From assembly GCA_937967405.1 (NCBI GenBank), contig CALCJV010000029.1, forward strand, positions 62,001-126,000: 64,000 bases of DNA. The letters run 5' to 3'. Origin of the DNA: an uncultured Chloroflexales bacterium (lineage in GTDB: Bacteria; Chloroflexota; Chloroflexia; Chloroflexales; Chloroflexaceae). The position numbers were made by a program, and so were the translations under genes. The first letter of the stretch is position 1. Each line of letters begins with the position of its first letter. Shown here in pieces: positions 1 to 9,038 of this stretch. The notes under the pieces are model-generated. The model ran no database searches. It was not told the origin of the DNA and saw nothing but the letters and a program-made list of their open reading frames with translations.

Positions 1-399
1 CGTTGAACTAGCGGTCTGGGCGACAATTTGGAACCCCAAGCTGTAGATCAGCATCCCGATCAGGCGCACCGGATTGATCCAGAGCGTGCGCCACACATTG
101 AACGGTGTGCCTTGCTGCAAGTTGAGGGTGATCTGACTCAGCGATTGCAGGAACATAAATGGCAGCGGCAGCCAGAGCAGCAAGAGCAACAGGAGCAGCA
201 AGAAATTCTCACTGATGATCGCCGCGCCAGTTGCCATCGCAAGCGGCACGATCAAGATTGCAGTGGGCAACAGGAAGCTGACGAAGCCGCGCCGATAGAG
301 CAGCAAACCGGCATCTACGAGGCGCAGCGCGGCGGCGGAATCGGTGGCGAGGCTGTGCCTGCGTGCGTTACGGCTTGCGCTAGCGTTCGGGGATGGCAT
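1..399 (-). CDS. integral membrane protein, 3' end outside window
   Basis: An open frame reads from an ATG at 399 to the window edge (133 codons, no stop). The N-terminus is polar (SASRNARRHS). Two strongly hydrophobic stretches follow, near residues 42-60 (FLLPTAILIVPLAMA) and 67-82, including a run of leucines, so the product should sit in the cytoplasmic membrane. The start overlaps the end of the upstream DUF4350-type gene by 20 bp, which suggests translational coupling in one operon. I do not recognise the family. In related operons this position is often held by membrane proteins near MoxR/DUF58 genes (from memory). The reading frame is well supported; the function is unknown. Confidence 0.6.
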   Translation of the reverse strand, partial: MPSPNASASRNARRHSLATDSAAALRLVDAGLLLYRRGFVSFLLPTAILIVPLAMATGAAIISENFLLLLLLLLLWLPLPFMFLQSLSQITLNLQQGTPFNVWRTLWINPVRLIGMLIYSLGFQIVAQTASST

Positions 400-1549
400 C
401 GGCAGTGGTGACAAGGTGCAATAGCTCCTGTTCGGTAAGGTTAGTGCGCTGCAAGGCGTGCAGCACATGCAGCAGCGCATCTGCATCTAGCTCACGGTAG
501 CGGCGCAGATTGGCGACAAACTCCGCATCCGCGAGGCGCGGGTTCAGTCCATATGGGCGGGCGAGGCGACGCTTGAGCGTGGTATAGTAGTGTTGGGCAA
601 TGAAGCGACGCTGCCTGCCCCGCTGCATCAAGTCAGCCATACTCTCGACATACTCGGCACTACTGCGTTGGGCTACGTCTTCGCGCAGCGGGATCGGTGT
701 GCCGAAGCGTCTGCCCGTTGCCAGCAGATATAGCCCGACCACCCCCACGCCATACAGCAACGCCCACCCCCACGTACTGGTGAAGATCGCATGCCGGAGC
801 GATGGCTCGGTGACAAAGCCGTGATGATATTCATCGAAGAGGATGGTTGCATTGCGGGGCAGGCGATTGAGTATATTGAGCACGAAGCCCGCACTGCGTT
901 CATCGCGTAGCCCCGCATTGGTGAAGGGATAGCCACTGGCACTGACGTAGATGTAGCCCAAGCCATAGCGCATGCCCGCCACGACCACACCATCGGGGAC
1001 ACCCGCCAGTGCCACAAGTTCGGTACGCGGGCTACGGATGACCTGATCGGCTTGCACGGGGATGGTTGCAAGCGGCGGTTGATCGAACACCGGTTGCAGG
1101 ATCGGCACTTCTGGCAGTGCAGGCGACATGCCCGTGTTACCCGCGTTGCCGCTATAGCGCACTACTTCCACATCAAGCTGCTCCAGCAACAGGTTGCTGC
1201 TGGCAAAGGCTCGGTTGCGCTCATCAGCAAGGATCAGCGTGCCGCCCTGCTCCACCCACGCCAGCACCGTATCGGCTTGCTCACGCAGCACCGGGCGGCT
1301 CGGATTGAGCATAAACAGCGCGTCAGTTTGGGAGCTAAGGGCAAAGTCGGTATACTCAAGGCGTTGGGCCTCATACCCCAGCTGACGTGTCCAGCGCAGC
1401 AGAGCTAGCGCACCATCGGGGCTGCTTGAGTGGGTGGTGGTGATGGTGCGGGTGCGCTCCTGCTCAGCCTGATCAGGCATCAGCACGATAAACAGAGCCA
1501 GCCCAGCAAACAACCCTAGTATAAGCAGCAGATCGCGCTGGCGTGTCAT
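380..1549 (-). CDS. DUF4350-type membrane protein
   Basis: 389 aa. An N-terminal membrane anchor (about residues 8-25, LLLILGLFAGLALFIVLM) precedes a soluble domain beginning THSSSPDGALALLRW and containing a GGTLILADE segment, as in DUF4350 proteins. A second transmembrane segment lies near 255-278 and is followed by a basic cytoplasmic tail. DUF4350 proteins usually sit in clusters with MoxR ATPases and DUF58 proteins, and their biochemical role is unknown. The gene starts 3 bp after the upstream hydrolase gene and overlaps the next membrane-protein gene, so the three are likely co-transcribed. The family call rests on the overall pattern and the conserved SSSPDGA start of the domain. Confidence 0.7.
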   Translation of the reverse strand: MTRQRDLLLILGLFAGLALFIVLMPDQAEQERTRTITTTHSSSPDGALALLRWTRQLGYEAQRLEYTDFALSSQTDALFMLNPSRPVLREQADTVLAWVEQGGTLILADERNRAFASSNLLLEQLDVEVVRYSGNAGNTGMSPALPEVPILQPVFDQPPLATIPVQADQVIRSPRTELVALAGVPDGVVVAGMRYGLGYIYVSASGYPFTNAGLRDERSAGFVLNILNRLPRNATILFDEYHHGFVTEPSLRHAIFTSTWGWALLYGVGVVGLYLLATGRRFGTPIPLREDVAQRSSAEYVESMADLMQRGRQRRFIAQHYYTTLKRRLARPYGLNPRLADAEFVANLRRYRELDADALLHVLHALQRTNLTEQELLHLVTTADAIPER

Positions 1550-1552
1550 AGC

Positions 1553-3103
1553 TTAGGCTGCACTCAGGAAGCTACGGGCAAACGCCAGCACATCGGGATC
1601 ATCGAAGTAGGCGTGGTGATGCACCCCGCTCTGCAAGATGCGCCCGCCCAAGAGTGGGCTGCGTGGCTCATCTACGCGGATCATGCTATCGGTACGCACG
1701 ACCAGATCATTGGGGGCTTGCAGAAAGACTTGCACCGCCAGTGATTGCAACGCCTCGCGGAAGTTCGGCTGGGGGATCGTTAGCGGGTTAAAATCGGCCG
1801 TGACTGCCGCATAGCGTGTGCCGGAGACATTGGTGGGGGCATTCAGGCGGAAGAGGAAATCGCTGGTCGGCGACATCGCCTCCAATCCCGGCAGATCAAA
1901 CAGGAGTTGGGCACTGGCCCGCAAGACCAAGCCTAGGCCCTGAATGGTAAAGGCGGTAGCCACGCCCGCATCGGCTATCGCAGTGAGCCAACTGATTGTG
2001 CTGAAGCCCATTGCCAAGAGCCGATCCCAGCGTTCATAATCGGCGATCTCCGTGCCTGCATTGGGTGTGCCAACCATCATAACGTGCTTGATCGTCAGGC
2101 GTGGGGTAGGCGTTTCGAGTTCGACCAGACTCCGCGCCACTAAGCCGCCACGACTGTGGGCGAGCAGATCGGCATGCAGGCGGAGATCGTTGGGGATGCG
2201 TTCGATCAGGGCGCGGGCATTATCCAGTGGACTCGTTAAGATCGAGGGGTGGTCATAGGCAAGGATCGCATCGTAGCGTCCGCCGAAATCTTGAATCCAG
2301 CTGTGTGGCAGGCTCCGTTCGCTGCGGCTGGTGAAGCCGTGTAGAAAGATCAGAATACGGTATTCGCGCTGCTCTGGGAAGCGGGCCCGCCACGCGCCAA
2401 TGTCATCGAGGGGATTGACGAATGTGCCATCAGGGGCCACATTCCAGATGCGGAGCGGTACTTCTTGGCGACGGATCAGGGTGTGCAGATTACTCTCGAT
2501 GGGCGCACGGATCAGATGTAGCACGCGCTCGGTTGCGCCGCCTAGCCCGCCGCGCCCGACGGCATCGAAGGGCAGGGCGGGATCGCTCGGCGGAGGGGTG
2601 TCTGTCACCAACCGATGCACGGGGAAGTGCAGTGTACCGATGCCACCAATACCGCCCATGCCCCGCCCGACAACATCGAAGGGCAAGGCTTCGTCGTCGC
2701 GCAGCTCTGGTTGGGGCAAGGCAACATCGTAGATCACGCCATCGTCGGTATGGATGGCCTGCACAAGGGCGTAACACGCCGCCTCAGCCGGATCGGGGGT
2801 GTAGGCGAGCGTGGCCATTTGCGCCTGTGCCTGCTGGTCGGATATAGCCGGCACGCTAGGCATACCAGCCACAGGGGGCAGCGATGGGCTGAGCTTGAGT
2901 GTCACGGGAGGTTGGGCTGCGCTGAAGCCGTGCTCGTGCAGGATTGGCATGGGATCGCCGGGATCGGGGCGAGCTTCACCGCGAAAGGCGATTTCATCAT
3001 CAGCGGTGGTCATGCGGGCAGTGCCCTGCATTGCTCGCATCGGATGGAGCACAAGCGATGGGCTGAGGTGTATATCGCCGATTCCGTGTAGCTGGTGTTC
3101 CAT
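1553..3103 (-). CDS. lipase/esterase-like alpha/beta hydrolase
   Basis: 516 aa from the ATG at 3103, chosen over an ATG at 3130 because a GGGAGGT Shine-Dalgarno lies just upstream of 3103. The second half carries an alpha/beta-hydrolase core: ILIFLHGFTSRSERS (oxyanion strand), LLAHSRGGLVARSLVE with the nucleophile serine in an H-S-R-G-G elbow, MMVGTPNAGTEIADYERW as in PGAP1-like lipases, and SGVHHHAYFDD near the end, which could supply the catalytic histidine. The first ~190 residues are not catalytic and hold two copies of an LPFD(V/A)VGRG motif. No signal peptide is visible, so it is probably cytoplasmic. The substrate is unknown. It heads the minus-strand operon. Confidence 0.72.
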   Translation of the reverse strand: MEHQLHGIGDIHLSPSLVLHPMRAMQGTARMTTADDEIAFRGEARPDPGDPMPILHEHGFSAAQPPVTLKLSPSLPPVAGMPSVPAISDQQAQAQMATLAYTPDPAEAACYALVQAIHTDDGVIYDVALPQPELRDDEALPFDVVGRGMGGIGGIGTLHFPVHRLVTDTPPPSDPALPFDAVGRGGLGGATERVLHLIRAPIESNLHTLIRRQEVPLRIWNVAPDGTFVNPLDDIGAWRARFPEQREYRILIFLHGFTSRSERSLPHSWIQDFGGRYDAILAYDHPSILTSPLDNARALIERIPNDLRLHADLLAHSRGGLVARSLVELETPTPRLTIKHVMMVGTPNAGTEIADYERWDRLLAMGFSTISWLTAIADAGVATAFTIQGLGLVLRASAQLLFDLPGLEAMSPTSDFLFRLNAPTNVSGTRYAAVTADFNPLTIPQPNFREALQSLAVQVFLQAPNDLVVRTDSMIRVDEPRSPLLGGRILQSGVHHHAYFDDPDVLAFARSFLSAA

Positions 3104-3149
3104 AGGTGACCTCCCAGTGGCATGCGCCAAATCGTGTATTTCCCCTTTG

Positions 3150-3177
3150 ATTATGCCACATGCACGCCAATCGTCAA
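3150..3177 (-). promoter_or_regulatory. sigma70-like promoter for the hydrolase operon
   Basis: Read on the minus strand: TTGACG (3177-3172), a 16-nt spacer and CATAAT (3155-3150). It lies 47 bp upstream of the revised start at 3103 and is divergent from the pcrA promoter. Assigned by consensus matching only. Confidence 0.5.
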
Positions 3178-3186
3178 ATTCCTGAC

Positions 3187-3215
3187 TTGACAGCCGCCCG
3201 CCAATTTCCTACCAT
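3187..3215 (+). promoter_or_regulatory. sigma70-like promoter for pcrA
   Basis: TTGACA at 3187-3192, a 17-nt spacer, and TACCAT at 3210-3215. It lies 37 bp before the chosen pcrA start at 3253, and inside the longer frame that begins at 3160, which argues against that earlier start. Confidence 0.6.
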
Positions 3216-3252
3216 ACCGGCAGAGGCCAAACATAAAGGAAGTACGCACCTG

Positions 3253-5505
3253 ATGAATACACAAGCTGATCTGTTGGCTGGGCTGAATCCAGCCCAGCAA
3301 CACGCCGCCCGCATTGTTGAGGGACCTGTGCTGGTTTTAGCCGGCCCCGGCAGCGGCAAAACGCGCCTGCTCACTCACCGCATTGCCTACTTGATTGACC
3401 CGATTGGTGTAGAGCCATATAACATTCTCGGCGTGACCTTTACCAATCGCGCTGCCCGCGAGATGCGCGAACGGCTTGAGCAGCTGGTGGGGGCGGGGCG
3501 CACCGCCGCACTGACGCTAGGCACGTTCCATAGCCTGTGTGCCCGCTTTTTGCGCCGCGATATACCGCATCTGGGGCGCGAGCGTGACTTTGTGATCTAT
3601 GATGCCGACGATCAGGAGCAGGTGCTGCGGCGCGTGCTGCGTGAGTTGCAACTGGATGAGAAGAAGTACCCGCCGCGTGCCATCAAGGGGCGCATCTCTG
3701 AAGCCAAAAACGAGTTGATCGGCGTGCACGAGTTTGCGCGAATTGTGCGCGATTACTTCGATGAGATTGTGCTGCGCTGCTACGAACGCTATCAGGCATT
3801 GCTGCACGAGAGCAACGCGCTCGACTTTGATGATCTGCTGCTGGAGACGGTGCGCCTGTTTGAGCAACACCCTGATGTGTTAGCCAAATACCACGAGCGT
3901 TACCACTACCTGCTGGTGGATGAATACCAAGATACCAACCGCGCTCAGTATGTGCTTGTGCGCCAGCTTGCTAGCCGCCACCGCAATCTGTTTGTGGTGG
4001 GCGATGAAGACCAGAGCATCTTTGGCTGGCGCGGCGCAGATATTCGCAACATTTTGCAATTCGAGGATGACTACCCCGATGCCCAAGTGATCCTGTTGGA
4101 GCAGAACTACCGTAGTACCCAAGCGATCCTTGATCTCGCCCAAGCCGTGATCCAGACCGGCGGGCAGCGCAAACGTCACAAGCGACTCTGGACCGAGAAC
4201 GGGCGTGGCACGCAAGTCACCTTGATCGAGGGCTACGATCAGGATGACGAAGCCCAGCGCGTGGCCGATGAGATTGTGCGCCTGATGGCCAGCGAGGGTT
4301 ACCAGCAGCGCGACTTCGCGGTGATGTATCGCACCAACGCCCAAAGCCGAGCGATTGAAGAAGCTCTGCTCAGTCGGCGGTTGCCCTACTATATTGTAGG
4401 CGGAACCCGCTTCTACGAGCGCAAAGAGGTGAAGGACGTATTGGCTTACCTGCGCCTGCTCGCCAATCCAGCCGATAGTGTCAGCCTTGAGCGCATCATC
4501 AATACGCCCAAGCGCGGGATCGGCACGGGCACAGTGGCCGAGTTGCAACGCTTTGCGGCGACGCAGGGCGTGCCGCTGTTCACTGCCTTGCAGCAGATAC
4601 AGAACGGCGAGCACAGCCCCTTCACCGAGCGCACCCGCACGCCGCTGCTGCGTTTCCTTGCGCTGATTGAGAGCCTCGCCGCGCAGAGTCGTGAGCTGCC
4701 GCTCCCTAAGCTGCTTGAAGCCTTGCTCGAACAGCTGGCGTTCCGTGAGTACCTGCTCAGTAGCTACGGCCCCGATGAGGGCGACGAACGCTGGGGCAAC
4801 GTGGTCGAGTTGTTCAATGTCGCCGAGGATTACACCGGCTTGGAGCAGCCCTTGCAACTGCCCGCGTTTCTTGAAGAGGTTGCGCTGGTTGCCGATCTGG
4901 ATGGTCTCAATCAAGAGCAAGCATCGGTCACGTGCATTACGCTGCACCAAGCGAAGGGACTAGAGTATCCGGTGGTGTTTATCGTGGGGCTAGAGGATGG
5001 CATTTTGCCGCATAGCCGCTCCCGTGATAATGCCAACCAGATGGACGAAGAACGCCGCTTGCTGTATGTGGGCGTGACCCGCGCCCGCGAGCGGCTGTAT
5101 CTGTTGTATGCCTTCCGGCGCAGCACCTATGGGCGTACCACCACTAGCGTGCCCTCGCCATTCCTGCGCGATATTCCGCCGCAGCTGCTCCGCAAGCCGG
5201 GCGGACGCAGCCCAAGTAGCGTGGCGGCGGCAATGGCCCTGCCGAACAGATCGCCTGCTCGCCCGCCGCAGGGGAGCCGTAGCAGCCAGATCAGCACTGG
5301 ACGGGCAGCACGCCAAGCGGCGGGCAGTGCGGCGAGCGGGCTGCGCTATCGTGCGGGCCAGCGGGTGCAGCACGCTCGCTACGGCGAGGGCATTGTGCTG
5401 AGTAGCACGCCGATGGATGGCGATGAAGAAGTTGTCGTGAACTTTAAGGGTGAGGGCAAGAAGCATATGATCGCTAGCCTTGCCAAGCTGACAGTGCTAG
5501 ATTAG
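3253..5505 (+). CDS. pcrA: ATP-dependent DNA helicase PcrA/UvrD
   Basis: 750 aa, the usual length for the family. It is a superfamily 1A 3'-5' helicase of nucleotide excision repair and replication-fork processing. All motifs are present: Walker A (LAGPGSGKTRLL), Ia (GVTFTNRAAREM), Ib (TLGTFHSLCARFLRR), II (LLVDEYQDTN), III (VVGDEDQSIFGWRGAD), IV (LLEQNYRST), V (ITLHQAKGLEYPVVF) and VI (RRLLYVGVTRARERLYL). After a low-complexity linker the C-terminus carries the Tudor-like module (GQRVQHARYGEGIVLS) that binds RNA polymerase in PcrA. The ATG at 3253 follows AAAGGAAG; a longer frame from 3160 spans the promoter and is rejected. Monocistronic, with repeat DNA downstream. Confidence 0.96.
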   Translation: MNTQADLLAGLNPAQQHAARIVEGPVLVLAGPGSGKTRLLTHRIAYLIDPIGVEPYNILGVTFTNRAAREMRERLEQLVGAGRTAALTLGTFHSLCARFLRRDIPHLGRERDFVIYDADDQEQVLRRVLRELQLDEKKYPPRAIKGRISEAKNELIGVHEFARIVRDYFDEIVLRCYERYQALLHESNALDFDDLLLETVRLFEQHPDVLAKYHERYHYLLVDEYQDTNRAQYVLVRQLASRHRNLFVVGDEDQSIFGWRGADIRNILQFEDDYPDAQVILLEQNYRSTQAILDLAQAVIQTGGQRKRHKRLWTENGRGTQVTLIEGYDQDDEAQRVADEIVRLMASEGYQQRDFAVMYRTNAQSRAIEEALLSRRLPYYIVGGTRFYERKEVKDVLAYLRLLANPADSVSLERIINTPKRGIGTGTVAELQRFAATQGVPLFTALQQIQNGEHSPFTERTRTPLLRFLALIESLAAQSRELPLPKLLEALLEQLAFREYLLSSYGPDEGDERWGNVVELFNVAEDYTGLEQPLQLPAFLEEVALVADLDGLNQEQASVTCITLHQAKGLEYPVVFIVGLEDGILPHSRSRDNANQMDEERRLLYVGVTRARERLYLLYAFRRSTYGRTTTSVPSPFLRDIPPQLLRKPGGRSPSSVAAAMALPNRSPARPPQGSRSSQISTGRAARQAAGSAASGLRYRAGQRVQHARYGEGIVLSSTPMDGDEEVVVNFKGEGKKHMIASLAKLTVLD

Positions 5506-5690
5506 GTGTTCGGTCTCAGGGGCTAGGTCTCAGGTGTTCGGTCTCAGGGACTAGGTGTCAGGTAGCAGGTAGAGCGGAGCGGTCCGTGCGCTACCGTGCT
5601 GCCTGCCCAAACTGTTGTGCGTGGTTTGTCCTCCTTGAGACCGAACACTTGACACTTAGCACCTGAGACCGAACACCCGACACCTAGCGA
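5505..5690 (+). repeat. intergenic tandem and inverted repeat cluster
   Basis: Two tandem 28-bp units begin at 5505 and 5533 (both open GGTGTTCGGTCTCAGG) and differ at two positions. The reverse complement of the 16-bp core recurs perfectly at 5662-5677, and a diverged copy lies near 5633-5648. The first unit starts on the last base of the pcrA stop codon. The arms could form a long hairpin in the pcrA transcript. Shorter modules of this kind recur elsewhere in the window. Confidence 0.8.
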
Positions 5691-5701
5691 AGGATGAGCC
5701 T

Positions 5702-6676
5702 ATGACGATCCTCATTACGGGCGGGACCGGCTTCATCGGCAGCCAGCTGGCGCGGGCGTTGTTGGCCGCAGGGCAGCGTGTGCGCCTGATGGGGCGCGAC
5801 TTCAGCCGCGTCGGGGATGTGCTGGCGGCGGGAGCCGAAGCGGTGCAAGCCGATCTGCGCGATCCGGGGCAGGTCTTTGCGGCGTGCGCGGGCGCAGCGG
5901 TGGTGTATCATGTGGGTGCGCTGTCGGCTCCGTGGGGGCGGTGGCGCGACTTCCGCGCAATCAACGTGGGGGGAACACAAGCCGTGATCGGCGGCTGCAT
6001 TCAGCATCAGGTGGGCCGCCTGATCCACGTCTCCTCGCCCAGTGTGGTCTTTGATGGGCGCGATCAATTTGACATCACTGAAGCAGCCCCCTACCCGCGC
6101 CGCCCGATCTCGGCCTATTCGGCCAGCAAGATGCTTGCCGAGCAGCGCGTGCGCCAAGCCGCCGCCCAGCTTGAAACCGTGATTATCCGCCCCAAAGCGG
6201 TGTTCGGGCTGGGCGATACAACCCTGCTGCCGCGCCTCATTGCCGCGGCCCAAGCTCAACGCTTGCCCCAGATCGGCGATGGGCAGAACCTGATTGATCT
6301 GACCTACGTAGACAATGTGGTGCATGCCCTGCAACTGGCTCGCACCGCACCGGCAGCTGTTGGCAATATCTATCACATCACCAACAATGAGCACATCAAG
6401 GTGTGGGCAATGCTCAATGAGGTGCTAGCGCGGCTGGGCATTGCGCCAATTGCGCGGCGGGTTTCCGTGCGCGGGGCACTGGCGTATGCTACAATGTTGG
6501 AAGCACGCGCCGCCCTGACCCGCCGCGAACCGCTCTTGACGCGCTATACCGTAGCGATCCTCGCCCGCTCGCAGACCTATGACATTGCCGCTGCCCAGCG
6601 TGATCTCGGCTATGCTCCCCTCGTCAGTGTGCAGGAGGGGATTGAACGCACACTTGCTCGCCTTGGTGACACCTAA
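5702..6676 (+). CDS. NAD(P)-dependent dehydrogenase, OleD-like
   Basis: 324 aa extended short-chain dehydrogenase. A Rossmann glycine motif (ILITGGTGFIGSQLA) opens the protein; the catalytic YSASK follows SPSVVF. Two stretches, SAPWGRWRDFRAINVGGTQ and NLIDLTYVDN, closely resemble OleD of the long-chain olefin pathway, which reduces a beta-keto acid to a beta-hydroxy acid. The ATG at 5702 follows GAAGGATGAG. It leads a plus-strand set with a metallo-beta-lactamase-fold hydrolase, an adenylate-forming enzyme and a KASIII-like synthase, which fits action on a freshly condensed beta-keto acyl product. The exact substrate is inference; sterol-type 3-beta-HSD activity is the alternative. Confidence 0.85.
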   Translation: MTILITGGTGFIGSQLARALLAAGQRVRLMGRDFSRVGDVLAAGAEAVQADLRDPGQVFAACAGAAVVYHVGALSAPWGRWRDFRAINVGGTQAVIGGCIQHQVGRLIHVSSPSVVFDGRDQFDITEAAPYPRRPISAYSASKMLAEQRVRQAAAQLETVIIRPKAVFGLGDTTLLPRLIAAAQAQRLPQIGDGQNLIDLTYVDNVVHALQLARTAPAAVGNIYHITNNEHIKVWAMLNEVLARLGIAPIARRVSVRGALAYATMLEARAALTRREPLLTRYTVAILARSQTYDIAAAQRDLGYAPLVSVQEGIERTLARLGDT

Positions 6677-6747
6677 ACCCGAATACCTGACACCCGTCAC
6701 CGAATACCTGACACCTGACACCCGTTACCTGACACCTGTCACCTGAG
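6677..6747 (+). repeat. short CCTGACACC repeat block
   Basis: Between the dehydrogenase and the hydrolase gene, units of the type TACCTGACACC occur four times in 71 bp with small variations. This is the same module family as at 5505-5690, 51190-51380, 55620-55665 and 59178-59350. No promoter is evident, so read-through from the upstream gene is likely. Confidence 0.75.
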
Positions 6748-6753
6748 ATTACT

Positions 6754-7602
6754 ATGCTTGATCACTGGCTCCTGCTTGATACTGGCTTCTGCCGCGTCTC
6801 TGCCCACCACGTCATGCGCGGCGCACCGCACCAGCCGATGGATTGCCACGCACTTGTTGCGCTGCTGCACCACCCACAGCAGGGCTGGATCATGTGGGAT
6901 AGTGGCTATGCGCCGCGCATGCTCACTGCCACGCAACCTATGCCCTACCGCCTGTATCGCCTTGCAACACCGTTACACATCCGCCCAGAGCAGAGCGTGA
7001 TCGCCCAGTTGCCTGCACTCGGCATTGATCCGCAGGCGATCCGCACGATCATCATCTCGCACTTTCACGCCGATCACCTCGCCGGATTACACGATTTCGC
7101 GCACGCCCGCCTGATTGCCAGTGCGCCCGCCTACGCCCATGTGCAGGGTCAGCGCGGGCTAGCAGCTCTGCGGCGCGGCTTCATTCCGGACTTGCTCCCG
7201 CCCGATTTTGGTGAGCGGGTACGCCTGCTTATGCCCGCCGATTTTCAAGGCGTACCGCTCCCCGCGCTCGGTGCAACCTGCGATCTCTTTGGCGATGGGC
7301 TACTCCAAGCGGTGTGGCTGCCGGGCCATGCGCGGGGGCAGATCGGGCTACTCGCCCGCACGCACACAGGCGATATTCTGCTTGCGGCCGATGGCTGCTG
7401 GACGACGGAAGCCTACCGCGAGCTGCGCCCGCCGCACCGCCTGACGCACCTATTTGTAGATAATCCGGTGGCGGTGGGGCAGACCCTGCATGCGCTGCAC
7501 CACTTTGCCCGTGCCCGCCCCGCCGTGCGGATTATCCCGACCCACTGCCCGGCCATGCTCGCCTATGTGACGCGCCCCGTTGGGCCTGTGCCGGCCCCGT
7601 GA
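6754..7602 (+). CDS. metallo-beta-lactamase-fold hydrolase
   Basis: 282 aa. The zinc-binding signature SHFHADHLAGL (HxHxDH) is intact. It is followed by LPGHARGQIGLL with the further metal histidine, LLAADGCW with the bridging aspartate, and PTHCPA near the end. The order and spacing fit the N-acyl-homoserine-lactonase/glyoxalase II branch, so hydrolysis of an ester, lactone or thioester is expected. The last four bases (ATGA) overlap the start of the next gene, so the two are translationally coupled. In this cluster it may take the place of the alpha/beta hydrolase OleB, which is absent. That role is inference. No signal peptide. Confidence 0.85.
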   Translation: MLDHWLLLDTGFCRVSAHHVMRGAPHQPMDCHALVALLHHPQQGWIMWDSGYAPRMLTATQPMPYRLYRLATPLHIRPEQSVIAQLPALGIDPQAIRTIIISHFHADHLAGLHDFAHARLIASAPAYAHVQGQRGLAALRRGFIPDLLPPDFGERVRLLMPADFQGVPLPALGATCDLFGDGLLQAVWLPGHARGQIGLLARTHTGDILLAADGCWTTEAYRELRPPHRLTHLFVDNPVAVGQTLHALHHFARARPAVRIIPTHCPAMLAYVTRPVGPVPAP

Positions 7603-9023
7603 AGACAACCCTCGTTACAGCGTATCATTGGCTCCAAGCCCACCTGCGCTGGCACACCTTGCGCGGCGCACGCTTGCGCCAGTACCAGCACCAACGGGCC
7701 CAACACATGATCGCATGGGCATGGCAGCACACGCCCGGCTATCGCCGCCATTGGCAGGCGGCCGGCTACGATCTGGCGCAGGCGCAGCAGGCGTGGGCGC
7801 AGCTCCCGTTGATCCACCGTGCCACCCAATTAGCTGACTTTGTTGGGTTTAATGCGTATGGGATCACTCGTGCGGCTGCGCTCGCCGTTGCCCAAGCAGC
7901 CGAACAGCCCAACCAGATCGCGCCGAGCCTGCCCCACGCGATCAGTGCAGGCTTATCATCAGGCACGGCGGGGGCGGCCCAGCGCGGGCTGTTTCTGGCA
8001 AGCCCCACCGAGCGGGCGATTTGGGCGGGGGTGATCCTTGCGCGGGCCCTGCCGCCGCTCGCGCAGATGCTGCGCCACGCCCGCACAGGCTACCGCGTTG
8101 CACTGTTTCTACGGGCCCACAACCAGCTCTACACCGCAGCCAGCGGGCGCATGGTGCAGGTGCGCTACGCTAGCCTTGCGGAGGCGCAGCGTGATCCGGC
8201 GCAGGCACTAGCCCAATTGGTGCAGTGGCAACCACACGCCATTGTTGCCCCGCCGAGCTTGCTGGTGCAGCTGGCCCACCTGCCTGCCGCTACGCACCTG
8301 CACCCAGAGCGGTTGGTGAGTGTGGCGGAGGTGCTCGAGCCACACGATCACGCACTCCTAGCGGCGCGGTGGGCTGTGCCCGTGCAGCAGATCTATCAGG
8401 CCACAGAGGGGGTGTTGGCGATCACGTGCCAAGCCGGACGCTTGCACCTGCAAGCCGATCTGATCGCCTTTCAGCTAGTGCCCGTGCCCGACGCTGATCC
8501 GGCGTTAGGCTACATGCAGCCAATTATCACCGATCTATGGCGCACCACCCAGCCGATGCTGCGCTTTGCGCTCGATGATGTGGTCCAGCTTGATCCGCGA
8601 CCATGCCCGTGTGGATCGGGAATGCCTGTGCTCCAAGCCGTGATCGGGCGAGCCAGCGACTTGCTCTACCTGCCGCGCAGTGATGGGCGCGGGCGGCGCG
8701 TTGTGCCCGTTGCCAGCGTGCGTTGGATGGTGGGCATAGGCGGCCGCGAAGACCATACCGAAAGCGCAATGTGGGATGGTGTGCCCCTTGCAGGCGTTAG
8801 GGATTATCAGCTAGAGCAGGTGCAGGTGGGGCAGTGGCGTGTGCGGCTTGGGCTTGAGCCGCACACCGATGCGGCCGCAATAGTGGCGGCGGTGCAGGCG
8901 CGGGTGCAGGCATGGGCGGTGCAGCACGGGTGCGTACCGCCACAGGTGCAGGTGCTGCCAGAGCTTGGGCCGCTTACGCCCGGCAGCAAACGCCGCCGGA
9001 TTATCGTACCTTCAACCGATTGA
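7599..9023 (+). CDS. F390 synthetase-related adenylate-forming enzyme
   Basis: 474 aa. It resembles the PaaK/coenzyme-F390-synthetase branch of adenylate-forming enzymes, in particular the putative adenylate-forming family often labelled F390 synthetase-related. Visible features are the phosphate-binding loop region AISAGLSSGTAGAAQRGLF (about 110-130), a QIYQATEGVLAI motif (about 265) equivalent to the YxxTE signature, and a Cys-rich turn PRPCPCGSGMPVL followed by IGRASDLLYL, as in PaaK-like enzymes. It probably activates a carboxylic acid as acyl-AMP. ATG overlaps the upstream stop; the KASIII-like gene follows 15 bp later. It may fill the OleC position of the cluster, although it is not an OleC homologue by sequence. 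Confidence 0.8.
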   Translation: MKTTLVTAYHWLQAHLRWHTLRGARLRQYQHQRAQHMIAWAWQHTPGYRRHWQAAGYDLAQAQQAWAQLPLIHRATQLADFVGFNAYGITRAAALAVAQAAEQPNQIAPSLPHAISAGLSSGTAGAAQRGLFLASPTERAIWAGVILARALPPLAQMLRHARTGYRVALFLRAHNQLYTAASGRMVQVRYASLAEAQRDPAQALAQLVQWQPHAIVAPPSLLVQLAHLPAATHLHPERLVSVAEVLEPHDHALLAARWAVPVQQIYQATEGVLAITCQAGRLHLQADLIAFQLVPVPDADPALGYMQPIITDLWRTTQPMLRFALDDVVQLDPRPCPCGSGMPVLQAVIGRASDLLYLPRSDGRGRRVVPVASVRWMVGIGGREDHTESAMWDGVPLAGVRDYQLEQVQVGQWRVRLGLEPHTDAAAIVAAVQARVQAWAVQHGCVPPQVQVLPELGPLTPGSKRRRIIVPSTD

Positions 9024-9038
9024 AAGGATGCACATACA

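Noticed and set aside
3880-4950. 356-codon open frame on the minus strand
   Set aside because: It lies entirely within pcrA, whose helicase motifs are all intact on the plus strand; an antisense effect of GC-rich codons.
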